Assembly: GCA_963678675.1 (NCBI GenBank)
Contig: OY783199.1
Span: forward strand, 11,120,356 to 11,184,355
Origin: Xiphydria camelus
Lineage: Eukaryota; Arthropoda; Insecta; Hymenoptera; Xiphydriidae
DNA: 64,000 nucleotides
Direction: 5' to 3'
Within the stretch, counting starts at the first letter, position 1; the number at the start of each line of letters is the position of its first letter. This document shows, piece by piece, positions 1 to 14,200 of the stretch. The position numbers and the translations under genes were made by a program. Below the pieces are notes generated by a model. It saw only the letters and a program-made list of their open reading frames with translations, searched no databases and was not told the DNA's origin.

Positions 1-650
1 AAGCTATGGGCAGTATATACAAATTCTTTTTGATAGTAGGATTTAGGATTTTTTAGTGGCTGTACAATGGTGATATTGTATTTGACCTTGACCATGACCT
101 TCATTTGGAATCTCTTACATCTGACATAATATTCCAAATCAGTTACACGAAAAATCCCTTAGTGCCAACCAAATTTAATCGAGGTAACAATCATCACTGG
201 CAAATTCAAAGGCGAAGACGACCTCATTCACGCATAACTATGATTTCCAACGATTTAACATTCGAATTCAAGCGGCTCCAGTTCCCTTTGCGTCTTGCTT
301 TTGCTATTACTATCAACAAAGCACAAGGTCAATGGTTGACTATTGCTGGCTTAAATTTGGAAAATTCATGTTTTTCACACGGCCAATTGTATGTGGCTTG
401 CTCCAGAGTTGGCATACCGAAAAATTTATACGTTTTTACTCCAAATAAAAAAAATAAAAAACATTGTCTATCCGCTGGCCTTAAGATAAATTAATAAAAG
501 AAATATACTTTCCAATTTAAATTAAATACATGTGTTTTTTAGCGTAGCATGGCTCCCTACCCATGAGTACAGATATCTGCTAAAAATTCATTAAATGACG
601 ACCAAAATCAATCCACAATCTACCCGTGCTCAGCCGGGACGGGCTGCTAG
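1..650 (+). mobile_element. Helitron unit 0, 3' part only
   Basis: This is the tail of a unit that begins outside the window. It contains the helicase C-terminal fragment (105-494) and the CTAG end at 650. Its first base lines up with 3643 in the next unit, an offset of exactly one 3642 bp unit, with almost no differences. Confidence 0.88.
105..494 (+). pseudogene. Helitron helicase C-terminal fragment, copy 1
   Basis: The 129-codon open frame matches the end of a PIF1-type Helitron helicase. It has motif V as TINKAQGQ (about residues 69-76), then GLNLENSCFSHGQ and motif VI as YVACSRVG (about residues 96-103), followed by the usual LYVF. Rep, the N-terminal domains, Walker A and motifs Ia-IV are all absent, so it cannot act as a helicase. 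The first ~40 residues do not look like helicase and probably read into flanking repeat sequence, so the annotated ATG has no meaning. In the family this domain unwinds DNA during rolling-circle transposition. The frame survives because the copy is young. Confidence 0.85.
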
Positions 651-672
651 TCTATATATATAAAAATGAATG
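641..672 (+). repeat. Representative Helitron-Helitron junction
   Basis: The sequence reads GGGCTGCTAG then TCTATATATATAAAAATG with the join at 650|651. The CTAG terminus is preceded by a hairpin (CCCGT at 623-627 pairing with ACGGG at 639-643). The same join recurs at ten further places, and a degenerate form at 27691|27692. Confidence 0.9.
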
Positions 673-3600
673 TTTGTCTGTCTGTCTGTCTGTATGTCTC
701 GTATGCCTTCCTAAACCGTTCATCCGATTGCGATGAAATTTTGGGAAATGGTTGGACGCATGCCTGTGATGGTTTCTGAGTTAGTAAATCTTATACAGGG
801 TGTTCAAAAAGTCCCGGTACGGCCGGTTATCTCAGCGGGAAAACATTTTAGAGAAAAATGTTTAATACAAAACTTTAAGGATTTTCCCTTGGCTACCCAG
901 TGGTCGTATTGGATTTGACCTTGACCGTGACCTTTAAGGTAATATCAAATGCCTTCCTAAACCGTTCATCCGATTGCGATGAAACTTTGGGGAATGGTTG
1001 GACGCATGCCCACGAAGGTTTCTTATTGTTAGTAAATCTTATAAAAGGTGTTCAAAAAGTACCGGTACTGATGATTATTATGCCTTCCTAAACCGTTCAT
1101 CCGATTGCGATGAAAATTTGGGGAACAGTTGGACGCATGTCCGCGAAGGTTTCTGAGTTAGTAAATCTTATAAAAGGTGTTCAAAAAGTACTGGTACTGA
1201 TGATTATTATGCCTTCCTAAACCGTTCATCCGATTGCGATGAAAAGTTGGGGAATGGTTGGACGCATGCCCGCGAAGGTTTCTGAGTTAGTAAATCTTAT
1301 ACAGGGTGTTCAAAAAGTACCGGTACGTATGATTATTATGCCTTCCTAAACCGTTCATCCGATTGCGATAAAAATTTGGGGAACAGTTGGACGCATATCC
1401 GCGAAGGTTTCTGAGTTAGTAAATCTTATACAGGGTGTTCAAAAAGTACCGGTACGGATAATTATTATGCCTTCCTAAACCGTTCATCCGATTGCGATGA
1501 AAAGTTGGGGAATGGTTGGACGCATGCCCGCGAAGGTTTCTGAGTTAGTAAATCTTATACAGGGTGTTCAAAAAGTACCGGTACGGATGATTATTATGCC
1601 TTCCTAAACCGTTCATCCGATTGCGATGAAACTTTGGGGAATGGTTGGACGCATGCCTGCGAAGGTCTCTGAGTTAGTAAATCTTATAGAAGGTGTTCAA
1701 AAAGTACCGGTACTGATGATTATTATGCCTTCCTAAACCGTTCATCCGATTGCGATGAAAAGTTGGGAAATGGTTGGACGCATGCCCGCGATGGTTTCTG
1801 AGTTAGTAAATCTTATACAGGGTGTTCAAAAGTCCCGGTACGGCCGATTATCTCAACGGGAAAACATTTTAGAGAAAAATGTTTAATACAAAACTTTAAG
1901 GATTTTCCCTTGGCTACCCAGTGGTCGTATTGGATTTAACCTTGACCGTGACCTTTAAGGTAATATCAAATGCCTTCCTAAACCGTTCATCCGATTGCGA
2001 TGAAACTTTGGGGAATGGTTGGACGCATGCCCGCGAAGGTTTCTGAGTTAGTAAATCTTATACAGGGTGTTCAAAAAGTACCGGTACGGATGATTATTAT
2101 GCCTTCCTAAACCGTTCATCCGATTGCGATGAAAAGTTGGGGAATGGTTGGACGCATGCCCGCGAAGGTTTCTGAGTTAGTAAATCTTATACAGGGTGTT
2201 CAAAAAGTACCGGTACGGATGATTATTATGCCTTCCTAAACCGTTCATCCGATTGCGATGAAAAGTTGGGGAATGGTTGGACGCATGCCCGCAAAGGTTT
2301 TTGAGTTAGTAAATCTTATACAGGGTGTTCAAAAAGTACTGGTACTGATGATTATTATGCCTTCCTAAACCGTTCATCCGATTGCGATGAAAATTTGGGG
2401 AACAGTTGGACGCATATCCGCGAAGGTTTGAGTTAGTAAATCGTATACAGGGTGTTCAAAAAGTACAGGTACGGATGATTATTTGCCTTCCTAAACCGTT
2501 CATCCGATTGCGATGAAACTTTGGGGAATGGTTGGACGCATGCCCGCGAAGGTTTCTGAATTAGTAAATATTATAAAAGGTGTTCAAAAAGTACCGGTAC
2601 TGATGATTATTATGCCTTCCTAAACCGTTCATCCGATTGCGATGAAAAGTTGGGGAATGGTTGGACGCATGCCCGCGAAGGTTTCTGAGTTAGTAAATCT
2701 TATACAGGGTGTTCAAAAAGTACCGGTACGGATGATTGTTATGCCTTCCTAAACCGTTCATCCGATTGCGATAAAACTTTGGGGAATGGTTGGACGCATG
2801 CCTGCGAAGGTTTCTGAGTTAGTAAATCTTATAAAAGGTGTTCAAAAAGTACCGGTACTGATGATTATTATGCCTTCCTAAACCGTTCATCCGATTGCGA
2901 TGAAAAGTTGGGAAATGGTTGGACGCATGCCTGCGATGGTTTCTGAGTTAGTAAATCTTATACAGGGTGTTCAAAAGTCCCGGTACGGCCGATTATCTCA
3001 ACGGGAAAACATTTTAGAGAAAAATGTTTAATACAAAACTTTAAGGATTTTCCCTTGGCTAATCAGTGGTCGTATTGGATTTAACCTTGACCGTGACCTT
3101 TAAGGTAATATCAAATGCCTTCCTAAACCGTTCATCCGATTGCGATGAAACTTTGGGGAATGGTTGGACGCATGCCCGCGAAGGTTTCTGAGTTAATAAA
3201 TCTTATATAGGGTGTTCAAAAAGTACCGGTACTGATGATTATTATGCCTTCCTAAACCGTTCATCCGATTGCGATGAAACTTTGGGGAATGGTTGGACGC
3301 ATGCTCGCGAAGGTTTCTGAGTTAGTAAATCTTATACAGGGTGTTCAAAAAGTCCAGGCACAGCTGATTATCTCAGCGGAAAATCGTTTTAGAGAAAAAC
3401 GTTTAATATAAAACTTTTAGGATTTTTCCCTGGCTACCCAATGGTCATATTGGATTTGACATTGACAATGACCTTCTAGGTAAAATTGATTTTTTAAAAT
3501 CCGAACCTCTATTTTATATACCGGAAATGAAAAGAGCGGGAAATTTCACGTTCAAATATGTCCTTGACCATTATTTCCATGTGATCTTTATGGTCAGCGG

Positions 3601-4292
3601 AGGTCAAATTGAGGTAAAGCACAGTTCGGCTTCGTACCATGAAAGCTATGGGCAGTATATACAAATTCTTTTTGATAGTAGGATTTAGGATTTTTTAGTG
3701 GCTGTACAATGGTGATATTGTATTTGACCTTGACCATGACCTTCATTTGGAATCTCTTACATCTGACATAATATTCCAAATCAGTTACACGAAAAATCCC
3801 TTAGTGCCAACCAAATTTAATCGAGGTAACAATCATCACTGGCAAATTCAAAGGCGAAGACGACCTCATTCACGCATAACTATGATTTCCAACGATTTAA
3901 CATTCGAATTCAAGCGGCTCCAGTTCCCTTTGCGTCTTGCTTTTGCTATTACTATCAACAAAGCACAAGGTCAATGGTTGACTATTGCTGGCTTAAATTT
4001 GGAAAATTCATGTTTTTCACACGGCCAATTGTATGTGGCTTGCTCCAGAGTTGGCATACCGAAAAATTTATACGTTTTTACTCCAAATAAAAAAAATAAA
4101 AAACATTGTCTATCCGCTGGCCTTAAGATAAATTAATAAAAGAAATATACTTTCCAATTTAAATTAAATACATGTGTTTTTTAGCGTAGCATGGCTCCCT
4201 ACCCATGAGTACAGATATCTGCTAAAAATTCATTAAATGACGACCAAAATCAATCCACAATCTACCCGTGCTCAGCCGGGACGGGCTGCTAG
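651..4292 (+). mobile_element. Helitron unit 1 (3642 bp, helicase-type tail)
   Basis: It starts TCTATATATATA at 651 and ends CTAG at 4292. By my count it holds 18 copies of the internal minisatellite core, the first at about 703. It then has a unique segment (about 3350-3740), the helicase fragment at 3747-4136 and the shared terminus. Downstream unit 2 repeats its first ~2 kb almost without change. Confidence 0.9.
3747..4136 (+). pseudogene. Helitron helicase C-terminal fragment, copy 2
   Basis: It is translated-identical to the copy at 105-494 and lies at the same position in the next unit. It keeps motif V (TINKAQGQ) and motif VI (YVACSRVG). Everything N-terminal is missing. Identity with copy 1 reflects the recent duplication of the 3642 bp unit. 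Confidence 0.85.
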
Positions 4293-6882
4293 TCTATATA
4301 TATAAAAATGAATGTTTGTCTGTCTGTCTGTCTGTATGTCTCGTATGCCTTCCTAAACCGTTCATCCGATTGCGATGAAATTTTGGGAAATGGTTGGACG
4401 CATGCCTGCGATGGTTTCTGAGTTAGTAAATCTTATACAGGGTGTTCAAAAAGTCCCGGTACGGCCGGTTATCTCAGCGGGAAAACATTTTAGAGAAAAA
4501 TGTTTAATACAAAACTTTAAGGATTTTCCCTTGGCTACCCAGTGGTCGTATTGGATTTGACCTTGACCGTGACCTTTAAGGTAATATCAAATGCCTTCCT
4601 AAACCGTTCATCCGATTGCGATGAAACTTTGGGGAATGGTTGGACGCATGCCCACGAAGGTTTCTTATTGTTAGTAAATCTTATAAAAGGTGTTCAAAAA
4701 GTACCGGTACTGATGATTATTATGCCTTCCTAAACCGTTCATCCGATTGCGATGAAAATTTGGGGAACAGTTGGACGCATGTCCGCGAAGGTTTCTGAGT
4801 TAGTAAATCTTATAAAAGGTGTTCAAAAAGTACTGGTACTGATGATTATTATGCCTTCCTAAACCGTTCATCCGATTGCGATGAAAAGTTGGGGAATGGT
4901 TGGACGCATGCCCGCGAAGGTTTCTGAGTTAGTAAATCTTATACAGGGTGTTCAAAAAGTACCGGTACGTATGATTATTATGCCTTCCTAAACCGTTCAT
5001 CCGATTGCGATAAAAATTTGGGGAACAGTTGGACGCATATCCGCGAAGGTTTCTGAGTTAGTAAATCTTATACAGGGTGTTCAAAAAGTACCGGTACGGA
5101 TAATTATTATGCCTTCCTAAACCGTTCATCCGATTGCGATGAAAAGTTGGGGAATGGTTGGACGCATGCCCGCGAAGGTTTCTGAGTTAGTAAATCTTAT
5201 ACAGGGTGTTCAAAAAGTACCGGTACGGATGATTATTATGCCTTCCTAAACCGTTCATCCGATTGCGATGAAACTTTGGGGAATGGTTGGACGCATGCCT
5301 GCGAAGGTCTCTGAGTTAGTAAATCTTATAAAAGGTGTTCAAAAAGTACCGGTACTGATGATTATTATGCCTTCCTAAACCGTTCATCCGATTGCGATGA
5401 AAAGTTGGGAAATGGTTGGACGCATGCCCGCGATGGTTTCTGAGTTAGTAAATCTTATACAGGGTGTTCAAAAGTCCCGGTACGGCCGATTATCTCAACG
5501 GGAAAACATTTTAGAGAAAAATGTTTAATACAAAACTTTAAGGATTTTCCCTTGGCTACCCAGTGGTCGTATTGGATTTAACCTTGACCGTGACCTTTAA
5601 GGTAATATCAAATGCCTTCCTAAACCGTTCATCCGATTGCGATGAAACTTTGGGGAATGGTTGGACGCATGCCCGCGAAGGTTTCTGAGTTAGTAAATCT
5701 TATACAGGGTGTTCAAAAAGTACCGGTACGGATGATTATTATGCCTTCCTAAACCGTTCATCCGATTGCGATGAAAAGTTGGGGAATGGTTGGACGCATG
5801 CCCGCGAAGGTTTCTGAGTTAGTAAATCTTATACAGGGTGTTCAAAAAGTACCGGTACGGATGATTATTATGCCTTCCTAAACCGTTCATCCGATTGCGA
5901 TGAAAAGTTGGGGAATGGTTGGACGCATGCCCGCAAAGGTTTTTGAGTTAGTAAATCTTATACAGGGTGTTCAAAAAGTACTGGTACTGATGATTATTAT
6001 GCCTTCCTAAACCGTTCATCCGATTGCGATGAAAATTTGGGGAACAGTTGGACGCATATCCGCGAAGGTTTGAGTTAGTAAATCGTATACAGGGTGTTCA
6101 AAAAGTACAGGTACGGATGATTATTTGCCTTCCTAAACCGTTCATCCGATTGCGATGAAACTTTGGGGAATGGTTGGACGCATGCCCGCGAAGGTTTCTG
6201 AATTAGTAAATATTATAAAAGGTGTTCAAAAAGTACCGGTACTGATGATTATTATGCCTTCCTAAACCGTTCATCCGATTGCGATGAAAAGTTGGGAAAT
6301 GGTTGGACGCATGCCCGCGAAGGTTTCTGAGTTAGTAAATCTTATACAGGGTGTTCAAAAAGTACCGGTACGGATGATTATTATGCCTTCCTAAACCGTT
6401 CATCCGATTGCGACGAAAATTTGGGGAACAGTTGGACGCATATCCGCGAAGGTTTGAGTTAGTAAATCTTATACAGGGTGTTCAAAAAGTACCGGTACGG
6501 ATGATTATTATGCCTTCCTAAACCGTTCATCCGATTGCGACGAAAATTTGGGGAACAGTTGGACGCATATCCGCGAAGGTTTCTGAGTTAGTAAATCTTA
6601 TACAGGGTGTTCAAAAAGTCGAACTATACTTGACCTAAATTTGACCTCCGCCGACAATAAAGGTAACATGTAAAAAATGGTCAAGGACACATTTGAACGT
6701 GAAAAAAAAATAATTTGACCTCGATATAACCTTGAAGGTCATGGTCAAGGTCAAATCCAATATGACCATTGCGTAGCCCGGGAAAAATACTAAGAGTTTT
6801 GTATTAAAAATGTATTTAAACAATGGTGGACGGACAAAATCAATCCACAATCTACCCGTGCGAAGCCGGGACGGGCTGCTAG
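4293..6882 (+). mobile_element. Helitron unit 2 (2590 bp, inverted-type tail)
   Basis: TC start at 4293 and CTAG end at 6882. The 5' part copies unit 1 closely. The 3' tail from about 6620 is the second tail type, which lacks helicase sequence and carries a segment inverted relative to unit 1 (about 3405-3612). Confidence 0.9.
6637..6815 (-). repeat. Inverted segment in the second Helitron tail type
   Basis: The stretch beginning AATTTGACCTCCGCCGACAA is the reverse complement, with some divergence, of about 3405-3612 in the helicase-type unit (ending GCGGAGGTCAAATT). It recurs in every unit with this tail (about 8210, 11047, 14140, 21125, 23590, 24280 and 27443). The 71-residue minus-strand frames found here in several copies come from this repeat. 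Confidence 0.75.
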
Positions 6883-8457
6883 TCTATATATATAAAAATG
6901 AATGTTTGTCTGGCTGTCTGTCTGTCTGTATGTCTCTTATGCCTTCCTAAACCGTTCATCCGATTGCGATGAAATTTTGGGAAATGGTTGGACGCATGCC
7001 CGCGATGGTTTCTGAGTTAGTAAATCTTATACAGGGTGTTCAAAAAGTCCCGGAACGGCCGATTATCTCAACGGGAAAACATTTTAGAGAAAAATGTTTA
7101 ATACAAAACTTTAAGAATTTTCCCGTGGCTACCCAGTGGTCGTATTGGATTTGACCTTGACCGTGACCTTTAAGGTAATATCAAATGCCTTCCTAAACCG
7201 TTCATCCGATTGCGATGAAACTTTGGGGAATGGCTGGACATATGCCCGCGAAGGTTTCTGAGTTAGTAAATCTTATACAGGGTGTTCAAAAAGTTCCGGT
7301 ACGGATGATTATTATGCCTTCCTAAACCGTTCATCCGATTGCGATGAAACTTTGGGGAATGGTTGGACGCATGCCCGCGAAGGTTTCTGAGTTAGTAAAT
7401 CTTATACAGGGTGTTCAAAAAGTACCGGTACGGATGATTATTATGCCTTCCTAAACCGTTCATCCGATTGCGATGAAAAGTTGGGGAATGGTTGGACGCA
7501 TGCCCGCGAAGGTTTCTGAGTTAGTAAATCTTATACAGGGTGTTCAAAAAGTACCGGTACGGATGATTATTATGCCTTCCTAAACCGTTCATCCGATTGC
7601 GATGAAAAGTTGGGGAATGGTTGGACGCATGCCCGCAAAGGTTTTTGAGTTAGTAAATCTTATACAGGGTGTTCAAAAAGTACTGGTACTGATGATTATT
7701 ATGCCTTCCTAAACCGTTCATCCGATTGCGATGAAAATTTGGGGAACAGTTGGACGCATATCCGCGAAGGTTTGAGTTAGTAAATCGTATACAGGGTGTT
7801 CAAAAAGTACAGGTACGGATGATTATTTGCCTTCCTAAACCGTTCATCCGATTGCGATGAAACTTTGGGGAATGGTTGGACGCATGCCCGCGAAGGTTTC
7901 TGAATTAGTAAATATTATAAAAGGTGTTCAAAAAGTACCGGTACTGATGATTATTATGCCTTCCTAAACCGTTCATCCGATTGCGATGAAAAGTTGGGAA
8001 ATGGTTGGACGCATGCCCGCGAAGGTTTCTGAGTTAGTAAATCTTATACAGGGTGTTCAAAAAGTACCGGTACGGATGATTATTATGCCTTCCTAAACCG
8101 TTCATCCGATTGCGACGAAAATTTGGGGAACAGTTGGACGCATATCCGCGAAGGTTTCTGAGTTAGTAAATCTTATACAGGGTGTTCAAAAAGTCGAACT
8201 ATACTTGACCTAAATTTGACCTCCGCCGACAATAAAGGTAACATGTAAAAAATGGTCAAGGACACATTTGAACGTGAAAAAAAAATAATTTGACCTCGAT
8301 ATAACCTTGAAGGTCATGGTCAAGGTCAAATCCAATATGACCATTGCGTAGCCCGGGAAAAATACTAAGAGTTTTGTATTAAAAATGTATTTAAACAATG
8401 GTGGACGGACAAAATCAATCCACAATCTACCCGTGCGAAGCCGGGACGGGCTGCTAG
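6883..8457 (+). mobile_element. Helitron unit 3 (1575 bp)
   Basis: TC start at 6883 and CTAG end at 8457, with the inverted-type tail from about 8195. Its 5' leader has a TGTTTGTCTGGCTG variant shared with units 4, 5, 6, 8, 9 and 10, which marks a subfamily within the array. Confidence 0.9.
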
Positions 8458-11294
8458 TCTATATATATAAAAATGAATGTTTGTCTGGCTGTCTGTCTGT
8501 CTGTATGTCTCTTATGCCTTCCTAAACCGTTCATCCGATTGCGATGAAATTTTGGGAAATGGTTGGACGCATGCCCGCGATGGTTTCTGAGTTAGTAAAT
8601 CTTATACAGGGTGTTCAAAAAGTCCCGGAACGGCCGATTATCTCAACGGGAAAACATTTTAGAGAAAAATGTTTAATACAAAACTTTAAGAATTTTCCCG
8701 TGGCTACCCAGTGGTCGTATTGGATTTGACCTTGACCGTGACCTTTAAGGTAATATCAAATGCCTTCCTAAACCGTTCATCCGATTGCGATGAAACTTTG
8801 GGGAATGGCTGGACACATGCCCGCGAAGGTTTCTGAGTTAGTAAATCTTATACAGGGTGTTCAAAAAGTTCCGGTACGGATGATTATTATGCCTTCCTAA
8901 ACCGTTCATCCGATTGCGATGAAAAGTTGGGGAATGGTTGGACGCATGCCCGCGAAGGTTTCTGAGTTAGTAAATCTTATACAGGGTGTTCAAAAAGTAC
9001 CGGTACGGATGATTATTATGCCTTCCTAAACCGTTCATCCGATTGCGATGAAACTTTGGGGAATGGTTGGACGCATGCCTGCGAAGGTCTCTTGAGTTAG
9101 TAAATCTTATAAAAGGTGTTCAAAAAGTACCGGTACTGATGATTATTATGCCTTCCTAAACCGTTCATCCGATTGCGATGAAAAGTTGGGAAATGGTTGG
9201 ACGCATGCCCGCGATGGTTTCTGAGTTAGTAAATCTTATACAGGGTGTTCAAAAGTCCCGGTACGGCCGATTATCTCAACGGGAAAACATTTTAGAGAAA
9301 AATGTTTAATACAAAACTTTAAGGATTTTCCCTTGGCTACCCAGTGGTCGTATTGGATTTAACCTTGACCGTGACCTTTAAGGTAATATCAAATGCCTTC
9401 CTAAACCGTTCATCCGATTGCGATGAAACTTTGGGGAATGGTTGGACGCATGCCCGCGAAGGTTTCTGAGTTAGTAAATCTTATACAGGGTGTTCAAAAA
9501 GTACCGGTACGGATGATTATTATGCCTTCCTAAACCGTTCATCCGATTGCGATGAAAAGTTGGGGAATGGTTGGACGCATGCCCGCGAAGGTTTCTGAGT
9601 TAGTAAATCTTATACAGGGTGTTCAAAAAGTACCGGTACGGATGATTATTATGCCTTCCTAAACCGTTCATCCGATTGCGATGAAACTTTGGGGAATGGT
9701 TGAACGCATGCCTGCGAAGGTTTCTGAGTTAGTAAATCTTATAAAAGGTGTTCAAAAAGTACCGGTACTGATGATTATTATGCCTTCCTAAACCGTTCAT
9801 CCGATTGCGATGAAAAGTTGGGAAATGGTTGGACGCATGCCCGCGAAGGTTTCTGAGTTAGTAAATCTTATACAGGGTGTTCAAAAAGTCCCGGTACGGC
9901 CGATTATCTCAGCGGGAAAACATTTTAGAGAAAAATGTTTAATACAAAACTTTAAGGATTTTCCCTTGGCTACCCAGTGGTCGTATTGGATTTGACCTTG
10001 ACCGTGACCTTTAAGGTAATATCAAATGCCTTCCTAAACCGTTCATCCGATTGCGATGAAACTTTGGGGAATGGTTGGACGCATGCCCGCGAAGGTTTCT
10101 GAATTAGTAAATATTATAAAAGGTGTTCAAAAAGTACCGGTACTGATGATTATTATGCCTTCCTAAACCGTTAATCCGATTGCGATGAAAAGTTGGGAAA
10201 TGGTTGGACGCATGCCCGCGAAGGTTTGAGTTAGTAAATCTTATACAGGGTGTTCAAAAAGTACTGGTACTGATGATTATTATGCCTTCCTAAACCGTTC
10301 ATCCGATTGCGATGAAAAGTTGGGGAATGGTTGGACGCATGCCCGCAAAGGTTTTTGAGTTAGTAAATCTTATACAGGGTGTTCAAAAAGTACTGGTACT
10401 GATGATTATTATGCCTTCCTAAACCGTTCATCCGATTGCGATGAAAATTTGGGGAACAGTTGGACGCATATCCGCGAAGGTTTGAGTTAGTAAATCGTAT
10501 ACAGGGTGTTCAAAAAGTACAGGTACGGATGATTATTTGCCTTCCTAAACCGTTCATCCGATTGCGATGAAACTTTGGGGAATGGTTGGACGCATGCCCG
10601 CGAAGGTTTCTGAATTAGTAAATATTATAAAAGGTGTTCAAAAAGTACCGGTACTGATGATTATTATGCCTTCCTAAACCGTTCATCCGATTGCGATGAA
10701 AAGTTGGGAAATGGTTGGACGCATGCCCGCGAAGGTTTCTGAGTTAGTAAATCTTATACAGGGTGTTCAAAAAGTACCGGTACGGATGATTATTATGCCT
10801 TCCTAAACCGTTCATCCGATTGCGACGAAAATTTGGGGAACAGTTGGACGCATATCCGCGAAGGTTTGAGTTAGTAAATCTTATACAGGGTGTTCAAAAA
10901 GTACCGGTACGGATAATTATTATGCCTTCCTAAACCGTTCATCCGATTGCGATGAAAATTTCGGGAACAGTTGGACGCATATCCGCGAAGGTTTCTGAGT
11001 TAGTAAATCTTATACAGGGTGTTCAAAAAGTCGAACTATACTTGACCTAAATTTGACCTCCGCTGACAATAAAGGTAACATGTAAAAAATGGTCAAGGAC
11101 ACATTTGAACGTGAAAAAAAAATAATTTGACCTCGATATAACCTTGAAGGTCATGGTCAAGGTCAAATCCAATATGACCATTGCGTAGCCCGGGAAAAAT
11201 ACTAAGAGTTTTGTATTAAAAATGTATTTAAACAATGGTGGACGGACAAAATCAATCCACAATCTACCCGTGCGAAGCCGGGACGGGCTGCTAG
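8458..11294 (+). mobile_element. Helitron unit 4 (2837 bp)
   Basis: TC start at 8458 and CTAG end at 11294; inverted-type tail from about 11032. The first several hundred bases match unit 3, then the minisatellite content differs. Confidence 0.9.
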
Positions 11295-14200
11295 TCTATA
11301 TATATAAAAATGAATGTTTGTCTGGCTGTCTGTCTGTCTGTATGTCTCTTATGCCTTCCTAAACCGTTCATCCGATTGCGATGAAATTTTGGGAAATGGT
11401 TGGACGCATGCCCGCGATGGTTTCTGAGTTAGTAAATCTTATACAGGGTGTTCAAAAAGTCCCAGAACGGCCGATTATCTCAACGGGAAAACATTTTAGA
11501 GAAAAATGTTTAATACAAAACTTTAAGAATTTTCCCGTGGCTACCCAGTGGTCGTATTGGATTTGACCTTGACCGTGACCTTTAAGGTAATATCAAATGC
11601 CTTCCTAAACCGTTCATCCGATTGCGATGAAACTTTGGGGAATGGCTGGACACATGCCCGCGAAGGTTTCTGAGTTAGTAAATCTTATACAGGGTGTTCA
11701 AAAAGTTCCGGTACGGATGATTATTATGCCTTCCTAAACCGTTCATCCGATTGCGATGAAAAGTTGGGGAATGGTTGGACGCATGCCCGCGAAGGTTTCT
11801 GAGTTAGTAAATCTTATACAGGGTGTTCAAAAAGTACCGGTACGGATGATTATTATGCCTTCCTAAACCGTTCATCCGATTGCGATGAAACTTTGGGGAA
11901 TGGTTGGACGCATGCCTGCGAAGGTCTCTTGAGTTAGTAAATCTTATAAAAGGTGTCAAAAAGTACCGGTACTGATGATTATTATGCCTTCCTAAACCGT
12001 TCATCCGATTGCGATGAAAAGTTGGGAAATGGTTGGACGCATGCCCGCGATGGTTTCTGAGTTAGTAAATCTTATACAGGGTGTTCAAAAGTCCCGGTAC
12101 GGCCGATTATCTCAGCGGGAAAACATTTTAGAGAAAAATGTTTAATACAAAACTTTAAGGATTTTCCCTTGGCTACCCAGTGGTCGTATTGGATTTGACC
12201 TTGACCGTGACCTTTAAGGTAATATCAAATGCCTTCCTAAACCGTTCATCCGATTGCGATGAAACTTTGGGGAATGGTTGGACGCATGCCCGCGAAGGTT
12301 TCTGAGTTAGTAAATCTTATACAGGGTGTTCAAAAAGTACCGGTACGGATGATTATTATGCCTTCCTAAACCGTTCATCCGATTGCGATGAAAAGTTGGG
12401 GAATGGTTGGACGCATGCCCGCGAAGGTTTCTGAGTTAGTAAATCTTATACAGGGTGTTCAAAAAGTACCGGTACGGATGATTATTATGCCTTCCTAAAC
12501 CGTTCATCCGATTGCGATGAAACTTTGGGGAATGGTTGAACGCATGCCTGCGAAGGTTTCTGAGTTAGTAAATCTTATAAAAGGTGTTCAAAAAGTACCG
12601 GTACTGATGATTATTATGCCTTCCTAAACCGTTCATCCGATTGCGATGAAAAGTTGGGAAATGGTTGGACGCATGCCCGCGAAGGTTTCTGAGTTAGTAA
12701 ATCTTATACAGGGTGTTCAAAAAGTACCGGTACGGATGATTATTATGCCTTCCTAAACCGTTCATCCGATTGCGATGAAACTTTGGGGAATGGTTGAACG
12801 CATGCCTGCGAAGGTTTCTGAGTTAGTAAATCTTATAAAAGGTGTTCAAAAAGTACCGGTACTGATGATTATTATGCCTTCCTAAACCGTTCATCCGATT
12901 GCGATGAAAAGTTGGGAAATGGTTGGACGCATGCCCGCGATGGTTTCTGAGTTAGTAAATCTTATACAGGGTGTTCAAAAGTCCCGGTACGGCCGATTAT
13001 CTCAACGGGAAAACATTTTAGAGAAAAATGTTTAATACAAAACTTTAAGGATTTTCCCTTGGCTACCCAGTGGTCGTATTGGATTTAACCTTGACCGTGA
13101 CCTTTAAGGTAATATCAAATGCCTTCCTAAACCGTTCATCCGATTGCGATGAAACTTTGGGGAATGGTTGGACGCATGCCCGCGAAGGTTTCTGAATTAG
13201 TAAATATTATAAAAGGTGTTCAAAAAGTACCGGTACTGATGATTATTATGCCTTCCTAAACCGTTAATCCGATTGCGATGAAAAGTTGGGAAATGGTTGG
13301 ACGCATGCCCGCGAAGGTTTGAGTTAGTAAATCTTATACAGGGTGTTCAAAAAGTACTGGTACTGATGATTATTATGCCTTCCTAAACCGTTCATCCGAT
13401 TGCGATGAAAAGTTGGGGAATGGTTGGACGCATGCCCGCAAAGGTTTTTGAGTTAGTAAATCTTATACAGGGTGTTCAAAAAGTACTGGTACTGATGATT
13501 ATTATGCCTTCCTAAACCGTTCATCCGATTGCGATGAAAATTTGGGGAACAGTTGGACGCATATCCGCGAAGGTTTGAGTTAGTAAATCGTATACAGGGT
13601 GTTCAAAAAGTACAGGTACGGATGATTATTTGCCTTCCTAAACCGTTCATCCGATTGCGATGAAACTTTGGGGAATGGTTGGACGCATGCCCGCGAAGGT
13701 TTCTGAATTAGTAAATATTATAAAAGGTGTTCAAAAAGTACCGGTACTGATGATTATTATGCCTTCCTAAACCGTTCATCCGATTGCGATGAAAAGTTGG
13801 GAAATGGTTGGACGCATGCCCGCGAAGGTTTCTGAGTTAGTAAATCTTATACAGGGTGTTCAAAAAGTACCGGTACGGATGATTATTATGCCTTCCTAAA
13901 CCGTTCATCCGATTGCGACGAAAATTTGGGGAACAGTTGGACGCATATCCGCGAAGGTTTGAGTTAGTAAATCTTATACAGGGTGTTCAAAAAGTACCGG
14001 TACGGATAATTATTATGCCTTCCTAAACCGTTCATCCGATTGCGATGAAAATTTCGGGAACAGTTGGACGCATATCCGCGAAGGTTTCTGAGTTAGTAAA
14101 TCTTATACAGGGTGTTCAAAAAGTCGAACTATACTTGACCTAAATTTGACCTCCGCTGACAATAAAGGTAACATGTAAAAAATGGTCAAGGACACATTTG

